NCBI GenBank assembly: GCA_949317995.1
Contig: OX439038.1
Coordinates: 69,946,659-70,010,658, forward strand
Source of the DNA: Acholoe squamosa
Lineage: Eukaryota > Annelida > Polychaeta > Phyllodocida > Polynoidae
Reading direction: 5' to 3'
Length of the DNA: 64,000 bases
Both the position numbers and the translations under genes were made by a program. Positions 12,001 to 23,750 of this stretch are shown piece after piece. Below the pieces are notes generated by a model. The model was not told where the DNA came from. It saw only the letters and a list, made by a program, of their open reading frames with translations, and did no database searches. The first letter of the stretch is position 1. Each line of letters opens with the position of its first letter.

Positions 12001-14898
12001 TACATGCCTAAATGCATGGATTTCATGTACACTACCAAGTGGCACCCAGTCCCTAACCTCAATCTATATATACGGCCTGATTGCCACCGACTTTTGAATA
12101 TTGAATATGTAAATGTCTGTAATGAATTGGGTCCTAGTTTACCGATCAGATATTGCGAGGAGAAAGTTCTACAAGGGCTGAATTTTGTAGTGACAAGATT
12201 AAGTATTTAGGCATACTAGTGGTGAGTCTGGGCCATATATACCAGGAAGCAAAGGGGGTCGTGGATGTACAGTCCAGACTCATACTCACCCAGACCTAAT
12301 GCTGTAAACTGTCCCAAATTACTCAACCACCACAACATTCTGTCTATGCATATTGCATAAATAGACAATGTGCCTCGAGTGTAGAGTGATTTGCAACTTT
12401 TACTAAGAGATGGGTCAAGGCCCTTTCACCAATACAATTTTTTTGAATAGGTCGTTGATCATGAGGTATGGCAACGAAGCACATCGATATCATTCCCAAT
12501 GGGGCCCCTGTAAACAGATAAGGTAATACCAGTTATGCAATAAGAATTCCTCAAGAACAGCCAGAGAAATTATTTTTATACAGGCATTCCTTGATACACC
12601 CACAGAAATTTGAACCCTTGTGTGAGAACCCCAGATGTGGTTGACATCCTTCCCGGCAGGCCTCGATGGTGCTGTATGGCTTCTTCTCATATTTGTTCTC
12701 GCGACTGGTGCTATCCCATGAGATCTGGACGGCTATAGGTTTCGTGTCTTTGTGACGCCTCCCAGACAAAGTTAATGACCCTAGCAGCGAGAAAGGGGTG
12801 GCTTGTCTTAAACTATGTTTTTTTGCATCTCAGTTTTGATTTAAAAGTTGATTCAATTTAAGCTAGGTGCCCCGAATATTATAGACCAATAGGCCTATTA
12901 GTAATGATAATGTAATTAATAAAAGGTCACTGCATGTCTTTTCATCATGCATTTGAAACCTGCTTTGTTGATCTAGTCTAGAGGACAATTCAGCTGCCCA
13001 TGAATGTATACAGGCAAACAAAGTCCAACTGGGAAAAAAGACAAAGTAAAGACACCACAAAAACACTGTTATATAGACCTGAATAATGCCCATGCGCTTT
13101 GATATGTGGCAGGGGCCTGTAGAGGTGTAGCTTAAGGTGAGTGAGTCATTCCCAGAGCAGCTCACTGAGAAGCTAAAAGACAATCCAGCACAGAGGCTGA
13201 GGTGAAGCCATGGACCATGAGGCCCTCAAGATCCCATTAGGAAGCTAGGGGAATGATGGAAATTGTTTTAATTTGGTAGCTTAGGGAGGAGGCTGAGTCA
13301 ATTAACTTTGTACTTTAGTACTAAACCGGGTTTCTAATTCTGTGTTCCTCAAGTTCTGTGTTCCACCTGACCCATGAAGGCCATCTTTCTAACACACAGA
13401 GGTCATAGCATTTAAGTACACTGTAATCCCAGACCAAGTAGAATTGCAGTGCAATCCTTTTTATTTTGAAATACAGTATAAGTTACTGTAGATTCACAGG
13501 GCCCCAGCTGCCAAGGCACTAGCAGTAACTTCCATTGTAAAGGCTTACATCTGGATCTACTGTTTCCCCATGGTAGTTTACACATACACTTTCAACAGGT
13601 GTTGCTAAAGTTAGCCATTGTAATTATGTGTCAATCACAGACTTGAGTGCACTTCATGTTAGACTCAGTGCACCTTTGTAGGTTACAAAGACATTGGCCT
13701 CTATGTGGGAGACATATGCTGCTCTCTATGTAAACAAAACCTCAATATATTATTTAGCAGTATAGCTCCTCTGTCTCCCAAATGTACATGAGCTGTTAAG
13801 AATTTATGTGCATGTAATTCTGTAGACATCTTTGTGAAAAATAAGCAACCCACTAGAGTGTTTCTTTAAGATAAGTTTGAAGCACACCTAGTGTTCAATG
13901 CATGTCCTGTCTTAAACAGTGAATTGAGGGGCTTTAAGAGACAGCTGAGAGTGTATGCTCTACAGCTCTGCCTTATAGACTGATACCTTCATCCATCAGG
14001 TGCAACCTGGGCCAGTGGGGGGGGGGGGGGCTACAGATATAGATACCATGTGTGAGGGAAAGGGGCCCTTTTGGGGCCCTAGGCATGGGCCCTCAAGTGC
14101 CCTTGACTAGGTGTGCTTTTTAGGCTATTTTGAAGGAAAAGGTAGTATTTTTAGGCCCAGAATGAGCATTTTCAGTTGCACCATTGTGTACTTTTCTCAT
14201 AGCTGCTTTTTATTGTGGTCTGTTTTCTTGGGGATAGGGTGGATATTTTTCAGATTTCCCCCCTATATTTAGGCATGATTTTGACCCCCCCCCCTTGAAC
14301 TGGAATCCAAATTTGCACATTATGAACTCTAGAACATTATAGGGAATGCCACCTCCCCCCGGGACCCTGGCTTCAGGTATATTCTATATGGGGTGCAGAG
14401 GCTTATACTCATGTCTATGATATGATATTTTTTCCTACACTCTGACCTACATACACTCAAGAGAAATGTCAGATGGGAAGGTTTTCCAGACCAGGTCATT
14501 GTACCTTGTGCACCACATAGGTTTGCAACAATTCTTCTCTGTGATAAACTCCTTGCTTGGTGTAGAGTTGTTCACCTCTCAGTGGTTTGGCCACATTGGT
14601 ATGTCTGTGAAGCATTTGGGGTGGTCAGGCAGTATTTATAAGGGGAGGGGGGGATAAGATACATTAGTGAAATGCATGTTAGCCTTCATAGGCCCAGCAT
14701 CCTGATGCACTAGTTAAATGTGCCTCCCATAATTCAGCAGATCTCATTTCCTACTAATCATATCACTATGGTTGAGGAAAATTGGTTAAGAGGGAAAAGT
14801 GTTAGAGAGGACCCCTACCCCTATGTGTGTGTGTGACTCATAAAAGGTATGTAAGACTAGTCATATTCAGTAATGAAATCAATATTTCATTTTATTAT
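9099..14898. other. Gene-free stretch with small dispersed repeats
   Basis: Only short unconvincing open frames occur. A 21-bp CCAAT-containing unit is repeated at 11611-11661. The segment around 11050-11240 resembles sequence near 46680-46860, and more weakly 54835-54930, so it belongs to a dispersed repeat family. Poly-T runs occupy 9830-9930. Nothing here can be assigned a gene. Confidence 0.55.
11611..11661. repeat. 21-bp tandem repeat with CCAAT core
   Basis: The word ATTGGGCCA starts at 11611, 11632 and 11653, with ATGTCGGCTT between the copies. The period is 21 bp over about 2.4 copies. Confidence 0.85.
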
Positions 14899-15066
14899 CA
14901 GGGGTGGATCCAGGGGGGCCTTGGGGGCACGTTTCCCCCCAAGACCCCCTGAAGGCTATGACTCTTAACTGTAGAAAACGTGGCCCAAAAAAACACTTGT
15001 GCCCCCCTAGACCAAATTTTCTTGACTGTGTTCCCCCCTAGACCACCCCTTCTGGATCCGCCCCTG
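14899..15066. mobile_element. hAT-like MITE, 168 bp
   Basis: The ends form an inverted repeat: CAGGGGTGGATCCAG on the left and CTGGATCCGCCCCTG on the right, with one mismatch. The interior has runs of C and G and no coding capacity. The CAGGGGCGGATCCAG-type terminus is of the hAT non-autonomous kind. I do not see a clean 8-bp target duplication. Confidence 0.75.
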
Positions 15067-17410
15067 TGTTTTATGATATAAGAAAGGGTGTGGATAATAA
15101 ATTGGTGTGCTTGATAAGAGAGGTTAGATGATACACAGCAGTATTGAGCCATATGTTGGAATATCATTGACAGCATTCTTGTACCAAAGCAAATAATATA
15201 TATGAATTCCATCCAAAGAGGGATATATGACCATTCCATAGTGTGAGTTACAGTTTCTTATTGTTACTATTTATGGGTCTCTGCAGGCAAAGACATCAAT
15301 GTAATGGGTTGACCTATGGGTGTATAGAGGGAAATGTGACTATGTCTCATCTACATGCAGTCAGGCCTGGGTAGCTGTAACCATATCACCAAAATCTTGA
15401 TTTTGGCAACAACTACTTGGGGATTTAGCTACAGGTTTTGGGGTTTCCAATAATAAAATAATTTTTCAAATATTCCTACAGAAGTTATGAAGTCATTGAA
15501 TGTATGTTTTAGGATTAATATATCTAATTGTTTTCCCAGTTAAATGCACCCTACCCATCCTCCCACAAACTAGCTTGCATGAAGTTTTACAGGGGAGGGG
15601 GGAGAGGTGGTAGTATCTCTGTATCTTTACACATCCTTCCCTGCCAGTCCCTTGCATACTACCATCCCTCTTTCTTCCCATACTAAGCCTCTCCTCTCAT
15701 TAATCAATTCTCAAGATCATTACCTAGAGAGGGTATGTGTTTTTTTTATATTTAAGTCAGGTCTTGATATTTCAGTCTTCAGTAGGTCACTTTCCTCACA
15801 TATCAGTCATGTAGTAGTAGTAGTAATTCCTTTCATTATACTGAAGGTATACTTGGGTCGAGGACCTGTTCTTGGTATCCCACAGTCTTAGTACCATATG
15901 ATGTTATTGGTACTAATTTAATTTGACGAAAACTTGGTTCCAAATATATACAGGGAATAGTATAAGTAGCTAGGCTTTGTTTAGGGCCGTCAACTGACCC
16001 ACCCTAGTGTGGTCGGGTACCGATCCTGGACACAGCCAATGCCATAAGGGCTGAAAAAGTACCTTGTCAGTTCTTGGCTTGCTGTTTGACTACCGGATAG
16101 GAGTCTGGCACTAGCCTTATCCTGTCCTTTCAGAAGGTTTATTGTTTTTTAGAGTAAGGTGTTGGGGAGGAGGGTGGTGGGGGTAAAAGGTGTAATTAAT
16201 AAAAGAAAAGAAAAACAAGTTTAGATAATATAATGGGGGGACGGTGGGAAAGGGGGGGCGGTGATATTTAACTTGGATTGGGGTCATGGAAGGGCATAAG
16301 GGAAGGCCAAGGAGTAGAAAATAGAATGTGGAGGGAGGGGGGGGTGGTGAGATGGAGGGCGGGGGGTCAGAGCAGATCTCTTAGAGGAGGGAGAAGAGAA
16401 GGGGGGAATAGCTGGAGACAATAAGTGGGGTGTGTAACCCTCAAAACAGTCTTTTTGATTCAGAAACCTGGCCAGGGGTGTCAACCGATATGCACTTGGT
16501 TGGCTTCTCCATTTTACCACAAATTGACCAATATAACAGTGAAGATTTCACTTGAAGGCCTTTTCAGATATAAAGTGTAAAGTTTGTATTGTTTGGTCTG
16601 ATTCCTCTGTCTGTGATGTGTGAAACAGAGTCAACCTACCCACCAGTAAAGAAAGTTAATATAGTGCAAAGGGTTGTTTGTGAGGACATACCTATAAATA
16701 CTAGGAATCAACAGACCAGAACATAGCTTTGGGCTATATCAGTCTAACAGTACATACTACTGTTAGCAGCTACAGCACTTTGTCTTGTATGCCTGAACAG
16801 GAGTTGTTATGTTCCTGAACAGAAGAGACTACTGTAGGGGGCAGGACAACAGTATTGGTGTAGGGACACATTAATATGCCCTGCCTATTTACTATTTACT
16901 GAGAGTGTATTCACGACCATAGTCACTCAAAAACTCATGCCCTCTTTCAATTATTCACACAGCCGCTCACTGACTCGCTCACTTACTCACTCGCCCAACA
17001 ACTCATTGATACTCATTGCTCACTAATTTACTCACTCACCTACTGACTCTCTCAGCCGCTCACTCATTCACCCTTTAATACATAATCTCTCAATCACTCA
17101 GTAATTAGAGTCACTCCAGCATTAAATCATCCATATAATATGCACTTTGTCAAATGACATATGTGCTAATATTTATCATTTACTAAAGACAATCTATGTA
17201 TTGCAGATTGATGCCGACTATGGGTCGGCGGAATCTAATGGTCGATTTTCTAGATTACTTGTGACAGAGCAATATGTCATATTGATCTATGATCACTATT
17301 TCATGGCACTAAGGCATCGTTCTTCCTTAGGTGGAGACTAGCTGTCACCTTTCAGTATATTCACTCTCTTTCATGATAAAGGTATGGGATGAGGGGGAAC
17401 TTAGGCCATT
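15067..17410. other. Gene-free stretch with G-rich and CACTCA-type simple sequence
   Basis: No gene is seen. 16145-16410 is strongly G-rich on the plus strand. 16920-17110 is a degenerate CACT/ACTC microsatellite. An AGT microsatellite lies at about 15811-15824. Confidence 0.6.
16235..16258 (+). other. Potential G-quadruplex motif
   Basis: Runs of six, three and seven G are separated by short loops, which fits four runs of at least three G. A second G-rich cluster lies at 16331-16366. Confidence 0.45.
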
Positions 17411-17545
17411 CAGTGGCGGATCCAGGGTTTGAAAAGGGAGGGGGCGCGGCCCAAAAGGAAGGGGTGGACCCTCATTTTTTTAGGCAAATTTTGAGGTCCA
17501 AAATAAGCAGATAAACTCTTAAGTACTAACAAAAATCCGCCACTG
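17411..17545. mobile_element. hAT-like MITE, 135 bp
   Basis: The ends are CAGTGGCGGATCCAG and the inverted ATCCGCCACTG. The flanks carry a near-perfect direct repeat (GGCCATT left, GGCCATA right), which fits a 7-8 bp target duplication. The interior is non-coding. It belongs to the same broad type as the copy at 14899-15066 but to a different subfamily. Confidence 0.8.
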
Positions 17546-18242
17546 GGCCATATATAAAATATTACCCCAAATAGTATATCCTATGACTAATTTAAGTGTG
17601 CAATTCTAAATTTAGAACTGATCATATAATATGTAGAAAGGTTTATGAAATCAGTATGATGGATTGATATACTTTTGTGCTTAATCAAAGGACAATAGCT
17701 TATCGGCTTACATGCCATAAATACCCTCACCCATGTTTAAATACATTCTGTTGTTCCTTATAATTATATGGTGTATTTATATCACTGATATAGGGATCAT
17801 ACAATGTATCTAGAATACCTAAATATAACCAATACGGCACCCTTTGACAAGAAACTGCCTTGGCACATTTGGTTTCTTCTATAACAATCAGACGTCAGAC
17901 TAGATAATGGCATGTGATGATAAAAGGGGGATATTATCCAGTAAAGAGATCTCGTTATTTTGGCACCATAACCTAAAAGGTACAACGCATTTCTGCTCTC
18001 TGAAAGAGAAGGACGGATATGCATTCAACGACAGTTTTTATGTATTTACAGGGAACCATTTACAGGGTCCACACTAATATTGTGCCTGTAGGACTGCTTT
18101 ATAAGAAACAGACGATTTTCCCCATAGTTATTATGGGTAGCTAATAGGGGCCAAAATGATTGAAAAAAAAAACACTTTATTTGTCAGGATACATGAATGT
18201 ACTCCTCAAAACAAAGGGCCGACAGGATGCATGATGCATAGG
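17546..18242. other. Gene-free stretch
   Basis: AT-rich sequence without supportable features, apart from short open frames expected by chance. Confidence 0.5.
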
Positions 18243-18388
18243 CAAATGTCAACGACCATGGAATATTTTTGCATCATAATACCCCGAAGTGAGTCTGTCA
18301 TATTCAACGAGGCCTAGGCCAAGTTGAATGTGGGCAGACTCACTGAAGGGAATGCGATGCAAAAATATTCCATGGGAGTTGACATTTG
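18243..18388. repeat. Long foldback (nested inverted repeat)
   Basis: The outer arms at 18243-18275 and 18356-18388 share ATGGAATATTTTTGCATC and its complement. Inner arms at 18288-18308 and 18323-18344 share AGTGAGTCTG and ATTCAAC. The loop holds GGCCTAGGCC. The transcript of either strand would fold into one long hairpin. A MITE is the likely origin. Confidence 0.85.
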
Positions 18389-21180
18389 CATTTATGTCAT
18401 GGCCCTACGGGGTTAATTTGCTTTAAAATACAGAAACACAGCTTAGATCAGTTCAGAATCCAAGATGGTGGACCCCATTGAATACAAGCATATTGTATTC
18501 CATGCCCCCCATGGAATACGGCTGTTCTAGTACTAATCTATAGTAACGATCGTATCTGCCATGACATAAAGCAATATAGCATCCGCTTCAAAGGGCTGAC
18601 AGGATGCATGATACAGCAATATAGCACTCGCGAGTATCCACATTGTCACAGAGGAATAATTTGTTTATACGCAATAGATTAATGAAATATTATATGCTAT
18701 AATGTATGAAAATGTCAGGTTAAGGAAGGAGGCAGTGTCATTATTGTTAAAAGATAGATTGCAGTTCACTTTAGAGTGACTCGCATACAGTATGATGATG
18801 AGGCCTTCACAAGTGAAACTGACTGGGACAACACATCTTAGCAACCTCAGAGTTTTGGTGGTTACTCATTATGTCACCCCTCTCATTCTATTAGCCTCCT
18901 ACCAGGTGGCATAATGTTTTATAATGTGGAACTGCTGCCCCCTGATGGATGCAGCACAGAGACCCCTGGTGGTGAGGTGGGAAGCTGCTGATTGATTCCT
19001 GAGTGTCAATGACCGATCAATACTCTCAGCACAAGCAGTGTCCTGGATCACATTCTGCCCATGGAGCTAGGTCTCTAGGTGTCATACTCAACTCCTGTCC
19101 CAAGCACTGTAACTAACTGCTGGGCACTAGACTTCTGCTCCATCAACATTCGGTCAAACCTATGCCTTGGCATTTATATTTCTCATAATGAATACCTGAG
19201 AAACAGACACTAATGTTGAACTTCAGTTGACAGAGAGCACAATTTATTTCCAAAGATCACCCTGCTCTTGGGTCCTTATCAGTTGTTACCTCACACAGTC
19301 CAAAGTATATTGGAACCCACAGAAGGTAGATGTCAGGTAGCCTCTATAAGTGACTGTCTGTGGAAAGCCACTGATCACTCCATAGGGAGTTATGGAGTGA
19401 AATTGTGGCTCACATAGAATCAAAGAGTTTAGCAGAAATCTTTTGAGTGAATATGATAGTTTAAAGTATGCCCAATGGGGCTCACACCAAATCAGAGGTG
19501 AGCACATTCATATGAGTTAGATATTGGCAATTCTGTGTGTAAACCTCTCTATTTTCAGTTCCCAAATCCCTGTCTGCCATTGTGTTCTCTTATTCTCTAA
19601 CCAAGTTTTTAATGTAAGTGTATTGCTTCTTGATGTGGTCTGTGTGATTGAAGAGTGCCTGCATGCTTGACTGATCCTTGGACTGTGCACAACTGATTGA
19701 CTATAATAGCCACTCAATTGATCATGATAGCCACTCACACACTCATCAGTCACATATCTACCTTCTCTACTCAATGTCCTAAACTAAGGGATCTGCTGAT
19801 GACTGACCGAGGCCAGAATGGGCTTTAGGTAAGTACAGGAGAGGGCACTAGGTGGCAAGATAACAGGTAAGGCCTCTATATTTTGTGCGCAGAGGGGTTC
19901 CCACACACACCCTGATTTTGGTCTAACAGTGACCTTAACTTACTAGATTACAGAGTGTTATCTGACTTATTTCAAGGACAATGAACAGGAGGCCAAATAC
20001 AAACCATCTGTAAAAAGATCAAGCTGAGCTATCTAGTCTATTGAATGTGATTTATCAATTGGTATACCTTTCATGGTGTATACTGAACCCAATATTCACC
20101 ATCCAATATTATTCGAATAACAGGGTGTACCTAAGTATGACCTACAACACATATCTTATGGAGAAGCTATTTGATGCAAGCCCCTACAAACTAATGAGGA
20201 TTTAATGTGCATATGTGTATCAACACAGGAAAAGGGACCTCTGTGAGGGGCCTCCCGGGGGTCCCTTTCTATGGTTTATTTTGGTACAGGCAAATTCAAA
20301 CATGTGTCTTAATTGGTGTTATTTACAGTGTGACCAGCCAACCCTCTGCACCTGTACGGACTGCTCTTTCAGAACATGATCTATTTACAGACCCAAGTGT
20401 GCTAACAACCCTACCTACTCTTAGCTGGAGTGTGCAGGCCCAGTTGTTACTCAGCCTGAACTGGCCTTGTCAGACTGCCTGCAGACACCAACTCCCAGAT
20501 CACAGTTTCAGATACCATTCACACTACAAACTAGTGTTCCCAAAACACCCATATCCAATATTTCCAATTTGATTTTCTCAGCTTCTAGGTAATTGAGACC
20601 AAAAGAAAAACTGATTTGGACCATGGCTTGCATGGACATACAGATATTCTGACATCGGAATTATTAGATGGATTCTAAAATTCCTCTCCTGTTCCTACTT
20701 TAGGCTGGGGGACATGACAACCCTGAGGATATTGAATAAGTTTTGTCTCAATAGTCAGAAAAGATTTGTTCATTATTTGTACACAGGACACACTGAAAGA
20801 TGTACCAGCTATTGACTGGTAAAGAAAATATAGATTCACAAGAAAGGAATATGCATGTGTTAGCAGTTTAACTGCATTCACTCCAACTTTTAGCATTGAT
20901 CTCAATCTCAATTTGCCAATATTGAGACGATACTCAGTCAAGATGTCAGGCAGTTATTTCAAATTAATACTGATTTGCCAACGTTTTTAAATATGTTCCA
21001 GCCTGTCCATTACGGACTTCAGTCACTAGGTGTTTTTTTTGTAACTGGTTGCAGGCTCACCACATTATAGTCATAAGCAAAACCTTCATCATAGATATCG
21101 CTATTCTCAAGATTGGACAAAGAGAACAGAGAGGTAACTGCGAAAGTAACATATTTTGCTCCATAAGAAATTCGGTCATT
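18389..21180. other. Gene-free stretch with a module of the segmental duplication
   Basis: A roughly 195-bp module at 18884-19079, with the words CACAGAGACCCCTGGTGGTG and CTGAGTGTCAATGAC, recurs at 32687-32900, 38505-38715 and 40233-40450. The remainder shows no gene. Confidence 0.6.
18884..19079. repeat. Repeated module, copy 1 of 4
   Basis: It shares TTGATTCCTGAGTGTCAATG and flanking sequence with 40233-40450 at high similarity, and more weakly with 32687-32900 and 38505-38715. No open frame is conserved among the copies. Confidence 0.75.
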
Positions 21181-23388
21181 GGATGATTATCTCCTCCCAG
21201 CAGAACCCATTTGACAAAATTAATACTCAAAAGATACCCTAACGGTTACGACTTCAGTCTTTAATAGCTTCAGGAAGTAGATTTATTTGAAACCAAAACA
21301 CTAAAATTAATATTTAGAAATAGCATATCTTTTGACTTCATCAGAATTGATCACAAAAAGGATTTCCCTATGCAATGGCATATAAATCATTATAAGAGTA
21401 GCCACTTACTCCATTGGTGTCTTTTGATGTATATCTCAGTAGAGCTTTTGCTGACATAAAAAGGGCTTAAGACTTTGATGCGGCATATGGAATGTGCATC
21501 AGACCTATACATCATACTCTGCTCTGGTTCTGGCCTCCATGTACGATCTAAATACACCACACAAAAAAAGGCTCTGATATGATAGATACTTTTTCTACTG
21601 GATTGGAAATCACTAGAGTGTCTGCATAAAGCATGGGAAGAGTGCCTCCTTACGTAAAAAGATGGGAAATGGTTTGGGCCATTCTATTTTCATTTACTGA
21701 GTGGCACACATTTTATTGATAATGTGCTTTATAGTTGTAGTCCCTACATTCTGTTGACATGACTAAAATATACCTTTTCCTGTGCTAATTAGAGCAAGGT
21801 TTGTTTATTTAGGAAATGTTCAAAGTGTATGAGCATGTGGACAAACAAACTTCTTATTGAAAGATAGCATTATCGTAATGGAGAGATCTAGTACCTTTTG
21901 CAGCCTCTTAGAATCGCTAGGCACCACATACAAAAAATATCTAAAGTGGTCAGATTTTCTTATCCATCACACCTTTTGGCCAGACTAAACTAGTTGAAAA
22001 GAGGCACCTAGTTGAAGACCAAGTTCGCTTGGTGACAATAATACAGAGTTGGCTTACTTATCCATTTGTCAATGATGTAGTGTGGCTAGAGGAAACTTAG
22101 AGTTGGAGGTGTTTCTCCTTTTGCCTCACATCATCCAGATTAAATGTACCTTCTTAGGCGATCTGTTAGAGACGCTGACACTAAGTGCAGGACTTGTGTC
22201 AGAGCTCTTCAAGAGGCATGTCTCTGTGGTGAGCTGCAGCTGTACTTACACCCTGGAAGAAGCTAAGAAAAATACCACAGACAGCATCAGATTGCATAGG
22301 CTACTGTAACCGACTTTCACAGAGAATCTCATGATAAAGGTGTAAAGCCAAGACTCATATAGACTGAAGATGCCTGAAATCTAAATTGGAGGTGTAGATG
22401 ATTAGTTTTGTGCAAAGCCAATATGATAAGACTCATATTGCATGGCTGATAAGACCAATATTGAGTGAATCAAAGTTCTATTTCTACTTAGAAATTGGGC
22501 TATATAGCAGGTGTTAGTGTACAGTATATTGTAGTGCATTTGTAATGGTGTACCAATTTTGGTTGGACAATTTAGATTATTGATATCAGAATCTAGCTAC
22601 AAATGTAAAAAAGACTTTTGGGCATTAGCAAGCCCTATCATTCAGATTGTTTGGAGAAGGGCACATAGTAATGGTATACAACATTATGCATTATGGGTAA
22701 CAGTTAGCCAGCACAGAGGGGGTGAAGTTAAGGTGGTGAGAGATAGGTGACCAGCAGTAGAGGCTTAGGGTCAGAGGGACTTACAAAAGCCCCTTAGGAA
22801 GGATCAGTTATTCCTTCCAACCTCTCTCGCATATTTTTATAGGCAGTCCTAGACAAGGTTGTCTGGTGATGATGTGCATGGGTTGCTGATTTATCACCAC
22901 ACAAAAGCCACCTTATTACCCCCCTATGGGAAAATAGGATTGGCGAGGTTTGTTTGGCTAGATGTTCTGAATGTCATATTTCAAATAGGGATTGATAGAT
23001 GGAGGAAATGTAGAAGTATCAATAATGTAATTTATAGTTTATGTTCCTTTTGCAATCATAATGCACCATTGCAGTGTTGGTGAGTAACTCAGTGCTCAGC
23101 ACTGCTTTACCATTTCTAGAGTACCCACCTCTTAGTATTTGTGCGTGAATATAGCCAAAATGGCCAAAAATCATATTAGGAGTGATCATTCATTATGAGG
23201 TTCCTGTAGAGTATCCGTAAGTGTTATCCCTAGGGAAGGGACTAATGTTTAGCTACTCCTGGCAGGTCCAGAAAGGGGTCCAGAAATAGACTCCATTGTG
23301 CCCCATATTGAGGGCCTGGCACTTCTACAAGGAAGGTGCATTCAGAAGCCTGCTATCAGGCACACCATAGGTATAATGTTGGGTCTAG
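21181..23388. repeat. Segmental duplication, copy A, left part
   Basis: This stretch aligns in the same orientation with about 35571-37236, with many substitutions and small indels. The copy continues at 31606 after the inserted gypsy element. No conserved coding frame is seen. Confidence 0.85.
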
Positions 23389-23709
23389 TGTAATGCTGGT
23401 TTAGTGATATAACATAAAACGCACACACCAGTGCCCCGGTTAACTCTGATCTCTTTATTCAATCTTTTTCATATATGATACATGCTTACAACCATCAAAT
23501 GCCAATCAATTCCAGACAACTCATCTTATTGGCTGACTCGGTTCTTAGCCCCTCCCCCTTACAGTCAGCACCCCACCCCCATATTCACATGTCCCCTTAC
23601 ATAATATCCTACTCCAGCATGTACCTCTATAACCCTTTACAGCATGCATACCTCCACCTACTCATTTCCTAGCTTCCCCACCTTCCCTTTAATCTATGTG
23701 CCCATTACA
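23389..23709 (-). repeat. 3' LTR of element 2
   Basis: 321 bp with TG...CA ends. It is identical to the LTR at 31285-31605 except for T versus C at the sixth plus-strand position. Confidence 0.97.
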
Positions 23710-23721
23710 CCACTCCCCCCC
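23710..23721 (-). other. Polypurine tract of element 2
   Basis: On the minus strand a GGGGGGGAGTGG run stands directly before the 3' LTR, the expected place and composition for priming of plus-strand DNA synthesis. Confidence 0.8.
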
Positions 23722-23750
23722 ATAACTTACACGGATGTGTAAGCTGATCC

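Noticed and set aside
16920..17110. Satellite array
   Set aside because: CACTCA words are irregular in spacing; it is a degenerate microsatellite and not a unit array.
20207..20572. 121-codon plus-strand open frame
   Set aside because: No recognisable domain, no splice signals of note and no copy elsewhere in the window.
23475..23672. 65-codon open frame repeated at 31371-31568
   Set aside because: The two copies are identical only because they lie in the two LTRs; no protein function is indicated.
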